DNA of 8,725 nucleotides from Phascolarctobacterium sp. (GTDB lineage Bacteria > Bacillota > Negativicutes > Acidaminococcales > Acidaminococcaceae), in NCBI GenBank assembly GCA_022718015.1, contig JAIHZV010000039.1, positions 1 through 8,725 of the forward strand. The letters are read 5' to 3'. Shown piece by piece: positions 1 through 6,864 of the stretch. Under the pieces are notes generated by a model, which had not been told where the DNA came from, ran no database searches, and worked only from the letters and a program-made list of their open reading frames with translations. How positions within the stretch are numbered: position 1 is the first letter of the stretch; each line of letters opens with the position of its first letter. The translations under genes and the position numbers were made by a program.

Positions 1-668
1 AAGTTCGGCGTCGCGCTGCCGCCGGAAACGAAGGAGCCGACAACAAGACCAGCGCCGCTGATAACCGTCAAATCGCCGCTGCTTTTCGCAAACTGCTCCA
101 CAATCGTGCCCTCGCCCTGCGCCACAGCCATAAACATAGCCGCAGAGCCAAGAATCGCTACGCAGGGCACAGCGATATAAGAAATCGCCGTCAAGCTTTG
201 AATACCATAATAAGCAGTCGCTGTCATGCAGACGCCGGCGAAGAAAACCATGCCGTACATCACGACCTCGCTGTCGCCAAACAAAGCCTTCGCCACAGGA
301 ATCGCAAACATCGCCAGACCTACGCCGAACCAGCCGGCCTGCGTAAAGCTAATCATCGCACTCGGCAGATAGCTGCCCTTCACGCCAAAGCTGCGCTGCG
401 CCAAAAGGTCAAGCGACAGGCCGCTTTCCGCACCAATAAAGCCCAACGCACCGGTGTACGCGCCCAAAATCAGGCCGCCAACAACGAGCGCGCCGATAAA
501 GCCGTAAAAATCCAGACCTTTGGCGAGCTGCTGGCCAACCCACATGCTTGCGGAGAAGAACGTGAAGCCCAGCATAATCATAAACATCGTCAGCAGACCA
601 CGACGGTGAATCACCGGCACGAACGTACTGGTAAAATCTAAATCAACAACCTTTTCTTTTGTACTCAT
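1..668 (-). CDS. codB: Cytosine permease CodB, NCS1 family (partial, C-terminus outside window)
   Basis: Inner-membrane nucleobase:cation symporter that would import cytosine. I translated this strand by hand: 222 complete codons are present, starting MSTKEKVVDLDF, and the frame runs off the left edge. Family-typical segments line up with E. coli CodB as I remember it: LGFTFFSASMW at residues 33-43, SFGVKGSYLPS at 93-103, TQAGWFGVGLAMFAIPV at 109-125, a short helix-4 region containing YYGIQSLT near 153-160, and GSFVSGG near 211-217, where E. coli has GSFISAG. At least five hydrophobic membrane segments are visible. The ATG at 668 is preceded by a GAGGGGG ribosome site. The gene begins 33 bases after the phosphoribosyltransferase stop, so the two are probably one operon. 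About half of the usual ~420 residues are seen. Allantoin, uracil or purine permeases of the same family are possible, but CodB fits best. A cytosine deaminase gene could follow beyond the edge. Confidence 0.9.
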   Translation of the reverse strand, partial: MSTKEKVVDLDFTSTFVPVIHRRGLLTMFMIMLGFTFFSASMWVGQQLAKGLDFYGFIGALVVGGLILGAYTGALGFIGAESGLSLDLLAQRSFGVKGSYLPSAMISFTQAGWFGVGLAMFAIPVAKALFGDSEVVMYGMVFFAGVCMTATAYYGIQSLTAISYIAVPCVAILGSAAMFMAVAQGEGTIVEQFAKSSGDLTVISGAGLVVGSFVSGGSATPN

Positions 669-701
669 AGGAACCCCCTCGAAATTTAAGCCAGATAAAA
701 A

Positions 702-1796
702 TTATAAACCAACATATTTGCTCACAGCCGCCTTAAACTCTGCAATGCGGCGCGTCGTAATCTCCTTCAAGGTTCTCTTCTTATTATTCTCAAGATAAGC
801 CAGCTCCTGAGCATAAAGTCGTTTTGCAACCTCTTCGTCGATTTTATGATAATGGTTTTCCTCCAGCCATTCCTCATAGCTCAGCGGAGTTTTATAGCCA
901 AACTTTTCATCAGTAAACGCTGCGAAATCAACGGTATCCGCAATTGCGTCCAAGCCTTCCCAATACTCCATAACCTCATGGTAATGCTCGGGAATCTCAT
1001 AACGACGTGCACCGCCATCATAAATAGTACATTTCTCAAACAGCGCATCATCATCGTTCAGCGTCTGCTCGCGATATTCCGGCGCCAGCACGCTGTCCTT
1101 CCAGTAGAAGTCGACGAAGGGCAGATTGATGCCGGTAACGCCCTTTTCCTTATAGGTACTGAAAATGCCCTCGTGATATACGCAGTAGAAGCCTTCAAAC
1201 TCCGGCCAATACTCGCGCAGCTCCTCGGTCAGGTTCTCCAGCACGGTGATGCCCATATTGCCGCCGATGGTGAAGAAAACGATATTGCGCAGACGCGCAC
1301 CGGCAGTACGATATTCCTTCACAATATATTTCAGGCACTTCACCAGCGTATCGCCCGTCGCAATAATATCGCCGATAATCAAGGTGCCGCCATCAATAAT
1401 GCTCAGCTTCTTGTATTTGATATCCAGGCCGGAAATAAGCTCGCCGTCAAATACTCTTTCGCAGGACAAAAAGCTCATATCGTTGACAGAAATGCCTGCA
1501 CGATAGCAGCATTCCTCCAGCGGATAGTTTAAGCCGCCGCGCAAAATCGTCAAAATATTGGCAGAGGTAATCAAACCCTTCCTATTGAAAAAGTCAAGCA
1601 CAGTCTTGGTAGGATTACACATACGGTCATAATTTTCAAAGCCTACAACCTCCGGAGAGTTAAGCAGGTGACGCGTTGTAGCACTAGTCACAATATAATA
1701 ATGATTGTTCAGCTTATCGGCATCCAACCGATAAAGTCTGGCCTTGGCGTGATCATATACTGTAACAAGATCAACACCCTGAAGTTTTTTGAACAT
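702..1796 (-). CDS. Phosphoribosyltransferase-domain protein with long C-terminal extension, upstream of codB
   Basis: 364-residue protein. I chose the ATG at 1796 (MFKKLQGVDLVTV) over the ATG at 1814 because AAAGGAG sits seven bases upstream of it. A type I phosphoribosyltransferase core is suggested by LTILRGGLNYPLEECC (near residues 82-97) and by GDIIATGDT at 142-150, which resembles the PRPP-binding loop (D-D-x-I-A-T-G-x-T). The first acidic residue of that loop is Gly here. The protein is much longer than single-domain enzymes (~180-210 residues); its last ~150 residues are rich in acidic and aromatic residues and I recognise no domain there. Because it is followed by a cytosine permease with a short gap, it may act in pyrimidine-base salvage (inference). 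It could instead be a PRPP- or nucleobase-sensing regulator that keeps only the fold. The family assignment is fairly firm; the substrate is unknown. Confidence 0.75.
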   Translation of the reverse strand: MFKKLQGVDLVTVYDHAKARLYRLDADKLNNHYYIVTSATTRHLLNSPEVVGFENYDRMCNPTKTVLDFFNRKGLITSANILTILRGGLNYPLEECCYRAGISVNDMSFLSCERVFDGELISGLDIKYKKLSIIDGGTLIIGDIIATGDTLVKCLKYIVKEYRTAGARLRNIVFFTIGGNMGITVLENLTEELREYWPEFEGFYCVYHEGIFSTYKEKGVTGINLPFVDFYWKDSVLAPEYREQTLNDDDALFEKCTIYDGGARRYEIPEHYHEVMEYWEGLDAIADTVDFAAFTDEKFGYKTPLSYEEWLEENHYHKIDEEVAKRLYAQELAYLENNKKRTLKEITTRRIAEFKAAVSKYVGL

Positions 1797-1810
1797 GGTA
1801 CCGCTCCTTT
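1787..1810 (-). promoter_or_regulatory. Ribosome binding site deciding the phosphoribosyltransferase start
   Basis: The minus strand reads GCAAAGGAGCGGTACCATG here. AGGAG is seven bases from the ATG at 1796 and lies inside the longer reading frame that begins at 1814. This supports the shorter 364-residue product rather than the 370-residue one. Confidence 0.7.
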
Positions 1811-1841
1811 GCAAAAAGTCTCATATAATTCTATCCTGATG

Positions 1842-1850
1842 ATTATATCA
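1842..1850 (-). promoter_or_regulatory. Extended -10 promoter for the phosphoribosyltransferase-codB operon
   Basis: Read on the minus strand this is TGATATAAT, a perfect extended -10 (TGnTATAAT) with TATAAT at 1847-1842. No convincing -35 lies 16-18 bases upstream (GTGCTT at 17), which is tolerated with an extended -10. Transcription would begin near 1835, giving a ~40-base leader with an AGGAG site before the ATG at 1796. Confidence 0.6.
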
Positions 1851-2106
1851 TGAAGCAGCAAAAAAAGCACTAGCGCAGCTTTACAAATTTTGCTCCATTA
1901 CACACTTCAACTTTTGACAACAAATCCAAGCCAACACACTGTTCTTTAAGCATGTAAACTGCAAATAAAATGTCAAATAGCAGGTAAACCGTAATGGAAA
2001 ACCTGCTATCCGACTTTTTTAGAGTTGATGAGTTTTATGTAAGGAGATTATTATACCCTGATGCTTCAGGCTATATGCAAAAACCAAAGTCTACATTCCA
2101 AGAAGC
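1851..2106. other. Intergenic region between the large autotransporter and the phosphoribosyltransferase operon
   Basis: About 255 bases without a credible gene; short frames here lack ribosome sites and family resemblance. It contains the hairpin at 1977-2009. On the minus strand a TATAAT lies at 2058-2053 but has no good -35 (GCATAT at 17 bases). A perfect minus-strand TTGACA at 1976-1971 has no matching -10. Either could be a weak extra promoter for the operon on its left. I see no recognised RNA family. Confidence 0.4.
1971..2020 (-). terminator. Terminator-like hairpin downstream of the large autotransporter
   Basis: A perfect 9-bp inverted repeat (atagcaggt at 1977-1985, acctgctat at 2001-2009) has a 15-base loop. 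In minus-strand RNA the stem extends to 13 bp through two G-U pairs (UCGGAUAGC against GCUAUUUGA), followed by CAUUUUAUUU. The same extension would be A-C mismatches in plus-strand RNA. On the plus strand, however, a T6 run (2015-2020) follows five bases after the 9-bp stem, so it may work in both directions. It lies ~100 bases past the autotransporter stop and most likely ends that transcript. Confidence 0.5.
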
Positions 2107-5100
2107 TTAGAAGCTCCAGCGCAGACCTGCGTCCACACGCCACTTCTCTTCTACGTCGCCGCCGAAGCTGCGCTCAAAGCTTGCATAAATCAGGCTGTTA
2201 TCGCTCAGCTTTGCTGTGCCGCCGATTTGTGCTTCATACCAGGTGTCGCCAAAGTCGATGCTTGTCTTGCCTTCCGGCTCGCCTACTGCGCGATAAGTGG
2301 TATCAAAGTCGCCACTGAATTCATGCGCTGCTGCCAGCTTCACAAAGTAGCTTGCTTTATCCAGCTTCTGACCAAAGCGTACTCCCAGTCTGCCTACGGC
2401 TGTCGTAAAGGCATCCTGCTGTACCTCGAGCTTTTTGTTTACTCCCAGGCTGTCCAGATAATCACTCTGCGCATTGTAGTTCTTGCTGTCTACTCTGCCT
2501 ACAGTAAATTCAATGCTCGGATCTACATAGAAGCCATTGCTGCCTTCAAAGCGCTTGCCATATTCTGCACTCAGGCTTGTTGCCCAGTTCTTGTAGTCGC
2601 CGTCCAGCTTATGCCCGCCGTCGTTGTAAATCTTGAACTCGTTTTCCAGACGACTGCGTTTCAGAATTAAATCCAGATATTGTCCGTCTTCCTTGTTCCA
2701 CGTGCCGTACAGGCCCAAGCTGATTGCCTTCTCGTCGCCACGGCCATTGCCATACGTGCTGTTGCCGTCGTTGTACGATACTGCTGCGCCCAGCGTCCAG
2801 TCGCAGGCTTTTGTGTCATAGCCTAACTGATAAGCCTTATAGCTCGTGCTGAACTTCGTGTTCTGCGCGTCCATCTCGTACTTGCCACCGTAGTATTTTG
2901 CCCACAGGCCTCTGTCACCCTCGGCCATGCGCAGGTCGCCCATACGCTTCATGAGGTCGTTGCTTTCGGCTCTCCAGATCATCGCCGTTCCGGCCATCGC
3001 CGATTTTGCACCCTTCATCATCGCCGTTTCACTGCTGCCATACAGAGTATTCGCACGTTGAATCGGGTCAGGAATATGCAGCGTTCCCTCTACTACACTG
3101 CCTACGCCGTCCTCCTTACTGAAGTCCAGGTCTGCCAGACGGATTACCAGTTCACCTGCTGTCAGGCCTTCGCTGATGCCTACCTGACCGTCAAGGTTGA
3201 TGCTCGGCGTAGTCTTTGCTACACCAGCTTCCTCGCCTTCATCTACCGTCGGCTCAGCTGCTGCTTCCTTATAAATCAGCTTCTTGGCAAGGGCACTTAA
3301 TACATCGTTAACTTTTTCGTTGCTGCTCGTATCAATGCCGCTACGGTCGGTCAAGAGCGTAATGTTCGCATTCTTGCCGTCCGTCTGCGTTGCCTTTTCT
3401 ACAACAATGTTGCCAAGAGCATCAAAGTTTGCCTTACCGTCTTCACCGATTTTATGTCCCAGATATGCGTTTACATAACCAGTAAGGTTCTTTATACGCA
3501 ACTCTTCAGATTCATGCTGATAAATGTTACCTGCATGAGCACTATCCACACCACCATAAAGATTGCTTAAATTGCTGACAATATTGTTGGTGCTATAGGA
3601 ACCACCAGCCCAGTTATGCGTTACAGCCGGCATATTATCCCAAACGGCACCGTTGCGCAGATACAAATTATTGTTGCCAGCACCATAGAAATGGCCCTTC
3701 AGATAAGAATCAGCAGTGTTCAGGCCAACATTAATTGTGCCATTAGAACCATAAAACTGCGTAGCTGTCGAAACGTCGCCTTCAATCTGCAGGTAATTGT
3801 TGCCTGCATCTATAACGTTGCCTTCTGCATCCTTCTGCATATTCAGGTTAATCAAAGCTTCATTACCAGCAGTCCAGATAGAGGAATAATTATGAGAAAC
3901 AATGCGGCCACCGCCGATGTCAATCGTCGCATAGTTGCCACGAGCAAATAAAGATGCGCAATTCTTTACATCAATATCAACAAGGCCCTTGATATCTACA
4001 GAGTTACCGTTTTCTGCTTTGGTACCATTTTGCGTCGTTACCTCAATCGCACGCCAGTTGAGCTGATAGCCCGGAGTGTCAATGCCGCCGCGGATAGTTA
4101 CCACATGATCCTTATCGGCCTTATTATTAATCACAACATGCGCACCAGTGTCGCCAGCAGCAGCAGTAGATGCTCTGATAGCACTGCCATAATAGTAGTT
4201 ATTAGTAGATTTAATACTAACTGCACCAGGATTATCAATCGTAATGGTGCCATCACGGTAAGCACCAATTGCTGCTGCCGTCCACATCGGCTGACTGCTA
4301 GTTGAGCCCGGTGTCGGGAATGCGCTGAAGTTGATGTTTAAATCATGTCCCTGCATATCAAGAGTATAGCTTGGCCCACCCTTAGTAGCAACTGGCGAAG
4401 ACTGATAAGGACGATTGCCGTAGTTGTTGATTGCTGCACAATACAAACCACCCCATCCAAAGCTGCGCGGATCCTTATTCAGCTTAACTTCAATTAAAGT
4501 ATCATCGTTAAAGGTATATTTTAAATTCTTGTCAGAAGCAGTTCCGGAAATAACATCCTGATACCCTGCTTTAGCATCAGCTGCTGCATCACCAAAGATA
4601 ACACCGGTATACGGTTTGTAGATTACATCCTCCTTCTTCGCCTGACCATTAGCTGCATCAAAGGTAATATTGCTATAGTATTTGCTTACGGAAGAGCTTG
4701 TAAGGCCTTCGGCAATTTCTACACGGCCGCTCAGATTACGCTCACCGTCTACATAAGCACTATAGGTCAGCTTTTTGGCCAAATTATCCAGAACAGAATT
4801 TACTACAGCTTCATCAGTAGTATCTATACCATCTACAGAAGTCTGTAAATAAACGGTAGAAGGTGTTTCTGTCACAGAATATTCTTTACTGCCAACGCCA
4901 ACACTCAAATTTTTTACCGGTACTGCGCTCTTAATCGTCAAATCGCCGCCAAGAATCTTGCTGGCATCAGTTGCATCATGCTGATAAACAAAGGTTGTAT
5001 TACCAGAATATTTATCAATCGTCAGATTTCCTTCACCAACATTCACAAAGCTTCTCTTGGACGAAGAATCAGCACCGTTGTGCATTCTTAGATGCTGAGC

Positions 5101-6591
5101 AGCATTAGAAGTTATATTCCACAACGTGTCACTGCCCAAATCCAAAGAAGCATTATCGCCAATAGCACTGCCTTCCCAGCTTGCTCCGCTCTTCAAATAC
5201 AGATTAACATTGCCCTCAGCATTGCCTTTATATTTATATGTACCACTGAGGCCAAAGTTGATTTTGCTGTCATCATCGGCCTTCATATTACCACTGATAT
5301 CACCAGAACCTTTGAGAACTGTAGCCTTATCATAATCAACACTATCCAGATGCTCAACAAGCACACCAATATTAATAATGCCGCCCTTTTCAGCCAAAGC
5401 CAGATACTTGCTGCTGTCACCCATTGTGGTTACCAGACCGGCAGTCCCCTTTTTAAAGTGACCTACATTAATTACACCACCATCATGAGCATATAGCAAA
5501 TTGCCTGCTGCAGTTTCCAAGCTGCTCTTGTAAGCTTCCAGACTAATTTCACCATTCTTCCCGGCTTCAACAACATTGCCGTTTGCCTTCAGCACTACGC
5601 CAGTATTGCCATCAGCAGTAGATTCCAAAATAATTTTGCTTGTATAATCTGCATCATTGCCTGCATAAGCACCGTTGCTCTGCTCGTTGCCTTCAGCAGT
5701 AATCGTCAGCTTAGCATCCTTAAGGTGAACCAAGCCCTTCTTGTCATTATAAACGCCATAAACTTTGTCTGTATTCTTACCCTCTGCTTTGATGGTTATC
5801 TCACTGTTCCATGTGCTAGAACCTAAAACATTAGTAACATACAAATCTTTTTCAGCGCCACGAACAGCAGCTTTTACAGTTTCTTTAGAAAGATCCGGAG
5901 CAACAGTCAGTCCATAGCGGCTATCAGTATCACCTACATACCAAGTGTTTGCTGGTATAGTTGCATAACCCTGCTGTGTGTCTTCCTGCTTGATATCATA
6001 TTCCTTATTATTGCTGTCATTACTTAAAACAGTTTTGTAGGTGCCGCCGCTAAGTACAGATGAACTGCTCATATCATCAGCAAATTTTACCTTGGATACG
6101 CGCACTACATTGCCATCATCATCAAGGATACGAATAGATATGTAATCAAAGCCATAATAATGCACTAAGCCTTCAGCCGGTTTCAGCTTTTTCAAAACAG
6201 CAGCATTAACCTTTTTAACGGTATCCAAAGAACAATCCGGCAAATCACTAGCCTTAACGTCAAGATTAGCATAAACTGAAACACCCTTTACTTGCGTGCC
6301 ACCCCATGAGTTAGGTACTTCATAGCGCATATCAGCAGCCATAGTAATATCGCCACCAAGCACCTGACCAGTCGTCTTATCATAGCCAAATGTATAAGTA
6401 TCTGGATTCCGATAGTCTTTACCAATCTGATCACCATTTACTGCATGGCTCCAGGTAATACCGCCAGCATTTTCACTGCTCGTCATGTCATAATTAGCTG
6501 CACTCGCAATGCTCATCAGGCTGCAGCCCAGCGCTAAAGCAATACCTACAGCTAATTTTTTCGACTTCATAGCTAGTTTGACTTTTTTCAT
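2107..6591 (-). CDS. Large autotransporter (type Va): signal peptide, beta-helical passenger, C-terminal beta-barrel
   Basis: 1494-residue surface protein. The chosen ATG at 6591 (MKKVKLAMKSKK) has AAGGAG nine bases upstream; the frame stays open to 6675 but upstream starts lack a site. Residues 1-31 form a Sec signal peptide with a double Lys-rich n-region, a hydrophobic core and likely cleavage after SIASA. The passenger (~32 to 1185) is rich in Gly, Asn, Ser and Asp, with short hydrophobic beta-strand patterns typical of a right-handed beta-helix. It includes two diverged copies of one module, at ~444-645 and ~953-1157. Residues ~1192-1494 are an autotransporter beta-domain: linker helix, GLWAKYYGGK, alternating strands, and final WRVDAGLRWSF ending in the Phe recognised by the Bam machinery. 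It would be exported by Sec and inserted in the outer membrane. No protease triad or lipase motif was seen. Function may be adhesion, but this is inference. Confidence 0.93.
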   Translation of the reverse strand: MKKVKLAMKSKKLAVGIALALGCSLMSIASAANYDMTSSENAGGITWSHAVNGDQIGKDYRNPDTYTFGYDKTTGQVLGGDITMAADMRYEVPNSWGGTQVKGVSVYANLDVKASDLPDCSLDTVKKVNAAVLKKLKPAEGLVHYYGFDYISIRILDDDGNVVRVSKVKFADDMSSSSVLSGGTYKTVLSNDSNNKEYDIKQEDTQQGYATIPANTWYVGDTDSRYGLTVAPDLSKETVKAAVRGAEKDLYVTNVLGSSTWNSEITIKAEGKNTDKVYGVYNDKKGLVHLKDAKLTITAEGNEQSNGAYAGNDADYTSKIILESTADGNTGVVLKANGNVVEAGKNGEISLEAYKSSLETAAGNLLYAHDGGVINVGHFKKGTAGLVTTMGDSSKYLALAEKGGIINIGVLVEHLDSVDYDKATVLKGSGDISGNMKADDDSKINFGLSGTYKYKGNAEGNVNLYLKSGASWEGSAIGDNASLDLGSDTLWNITSNAAQHLRMHNGADSSSKRSFVNVGEGNLTIDKYSGNTTFVYQHDATDASKILGGDLTIKSAVPVKNLSVGVGSKEYSVTETPSTVYLQTSVDGIDTTDEAVVNSVLDNLAKKLTYSAYVDGERNLSGRVEIAEGLTSSSVSKYYSNITFDAANGQAKKEDVIYKPYTGVIFGDAAADAKAGYQDVISGTASDKNLKYTFNDDTLIEVKLNKDPRSFGWGGLYCAAINNYGNRPYQSSPVATKGGPSYTLDMQGHDLNINFSAFPTPGSTSSQPMWTAAAIGAYRDGTITIDNPGAVSIKSTNNYYYGSAIRASTAAAGDTGAHVVINNKADKDHVVTIRGGIDTPGYQLNWRAIEVTTQNGTKAENGNSVDIKGLVDIDVKNCASLFARGNYATIDIGGGRIVSHNYSSIWTAGNEALINLNMQKDAEGNVIDAGNNYLQIEGDVSTATQFYGSNGTINVGLNTADSYLKGHFYGAGNNNLYLRNGAVWDNMPAVTHNWAGGSYSTNNIVSNLSNLYGGVDSAHAGNIYQHESEELRIKNLTGYVNAYLGHKIGEDGKANFDALGNIVVEKATQTDGKNANITLLTDRSGIDTSSNEKVNDVLSALAKKLIYKEAAAEPTVDEGEEAGVAKTTPSINLDGQVGISEGLTAGELVIRLADLDFSKEDGVGSVVEGTLHIPDPIQRANTLYGSSETAMMKGAKSAMAGTAMIWRAESNDLMKRMGDLRMAEGDRGLWAKYYGGKYEMDAQNTKFSTSYKAYQLGYDTKACDWTLGAAVSYNDGNSTYGNGRGDEKAISLGLYGTWNKEDGQYLDLILKRSRLENEFKIYNDGGHKLDGDYKNWATSLSAEYGKRFEGSNGFYVDPSIEFTVGRVDSKNYNAQSDYLDSLGVNKKLEVQQDAFTTAVGRLGVRFGQKLDKASYFVKLAAAHEFSGDFDTTYRAVGEPEGKTSIDFGDTWYEAQIGGTAKLSDNSLIYASFERSFGGDVEEKWRVDAGLRWSF
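3121..3735 (-). repeat. Passenger module copy B (next to the barrel)
   Basis: Codes for residues ~953-1157 of the large autotransporter, from INVGLN to LADLDF. It parallels copy A in order: INVGLN, GNNNLYLRNGAVWDN, a short YQHES-type segment, GNIVVEKA, then GIDTSSNEKVNDVLSALAKK, NLDGQVGISEGLT and LDF. It sits directly before the barrel, where such a module probably acts as the folding-nucleating end of the beta-helix (inference). Confidence 0.7.
4657..5262 (-). repeat. Passenger module copy A (mid-passenger)
   Basis: Codes for residues ~444-645, from INFGLSG to NITFD. It shares with copy B: GNVNLYLKSGASWEG, TFVYQHDA, GGDLTIKSA, GIDTTDEAVVNSVLDNLAKK, NLSGRVEIAEGLT and TFD. The copies are ~509 residues apart and clearly diverged, so this is an old duplication. 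The similarity was judged by eye on the translation and is weaker at DNA level. Confidence 0.7.
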
Positions 6592-6608
6592 AAAGCACAA
6601 CTCCTTTT
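6589..6608 (-). promoter_or_regulatory. Ribosome binding site deciding the large autotransporter start
   Basis: The minus strand reads AAAAAAGGAGTTGTGCTTT before the ATG at 6591. The AGGAG is nine bases from the start codon. The in-frame ATG at 6570 (MKSKKLAVG) would also give a signal peptide but has no Shine-Dalgarno sequence. Confidence 0.7.
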
Positions 6609-6609
6609 T

Positions 6610-6694
6610 TCTCATACTCATCTGCGTTCTGCTCAGCACTAAGACAGAAGCAGCTGTATTTTTAACCAGCCTCATCTACTGGTAAAAAGCAAAA
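6610..6694 (-). promoter_or_regulatory. Weak candidate promoter and 5' leader of the large autotransporter
   Basis: After the terminator the minus strand reads TTTACC, 16 bases, then TAAAAA. Each hexamer matches its consensus (TTGACA, TATAAT) at four of six positions. This would give a short leader reaching the AGGAG site. It overlaps the T-tract of the terminator, an arrangement compatible with an independent promoter just after a terminator. Support is weak; read-through or the TATAAAAT farther upstream are alternatives. Confidence 0.25.
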
Positions 6695-6743
6695 GGCTTA
6701 GCCTTATCAGGACAGCATAATGCTGCCACGATAAAACTAAGCC
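6684..6743 (-). terminator. Strong rho-independent terminator (or attenuator) upstream of the large autotransporter
   Basis: In minus-strand RNA three nested stems form one long hairpin: GGCUUAG with CUAAGCC (6743-6737 with 6701-6695), UUAUC with GAUAA (6734-6730 with 6708-6704), and a tip GGCAGC with GCUGUC closing an AUUAU loop. UUUUGCUUUUU follows (6694-6684). The plus strand has no T-run after the stem. It lies ~120 bases beyond the chaperone stop and ~95 bases before the autotransporter start. It can end the YbjN-chaperone transcript, or act as a conditional stop in the autotransporter leader. Confidence 0.8.
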
Positions 6744-6864
6744 AACAGATTAATTTTATAACTCCGCCTTGACAGTAACTCCGACTTCACGGTCTCCTGT
6801 GCAGGTAAGCTGATGCTTTTTTACACTGCCCTAGGCGTAATCGTATGAAATTTTGACCTAAGTG
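6744..6864 (-). promoter_or_regulatory. Possibly structured leader with CGGAGTTA direct repeats; class unknown
   Basis: Non-coding segment between the chaperone stop and the terminator. On the minus strand it holds two exact CGGAGTTA repeats (6783-6776 and 6766-6759, 17 bases start to start). The second runs into TATAAAAT (6760-6753), a good -10 without a good -35. Small inverted repeats are present: ACAC..TTAGG with CCTAG..GTGT starting at the chaperone stop, AAGC/GCTT, and CCG(TGAAGT)CGG. GGCAG..TAA can also pair with TTACTGTC with a two-base bulge, enclosing the inner hairpins. This could be an activator-dependent promoter or a cis-regulatory RNA. I could not match a known class. Confidence 0.35.

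Noticed and set aside
198..641. 147-residue plus-strand open frame rich in Arg, His and Gln
   Set aside because: Its composition is typical of the complement of a membrane-protein gene; the minus strand encodes a clear CodB.
846..1532. 228-residue plus-strand open frame
   Set aside because: It lies opposite the phosphoribosyltransferase gene, has no ribosome site or family resemblance, and is best explained as an antisense shadow.
6510..6591. Lipoprotein signal in the large autotransporter (LALGCS)
   Set aside because: The residues before Cys (A-L-G) do not fit a lipobox, and a good signal peptidase I site (SIASA) follows.
6750..6800. Resemblance to a cobalamin riboswitch (CAGGAGACC, GTGAAGTC.GG..CTGTC)
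   Set aside because: Some consensus-like words occur, but their order is wrong (the GGAGACC word normally lies at the 3' end) and the GCCACTG core is missing. A covariance search would settle it.
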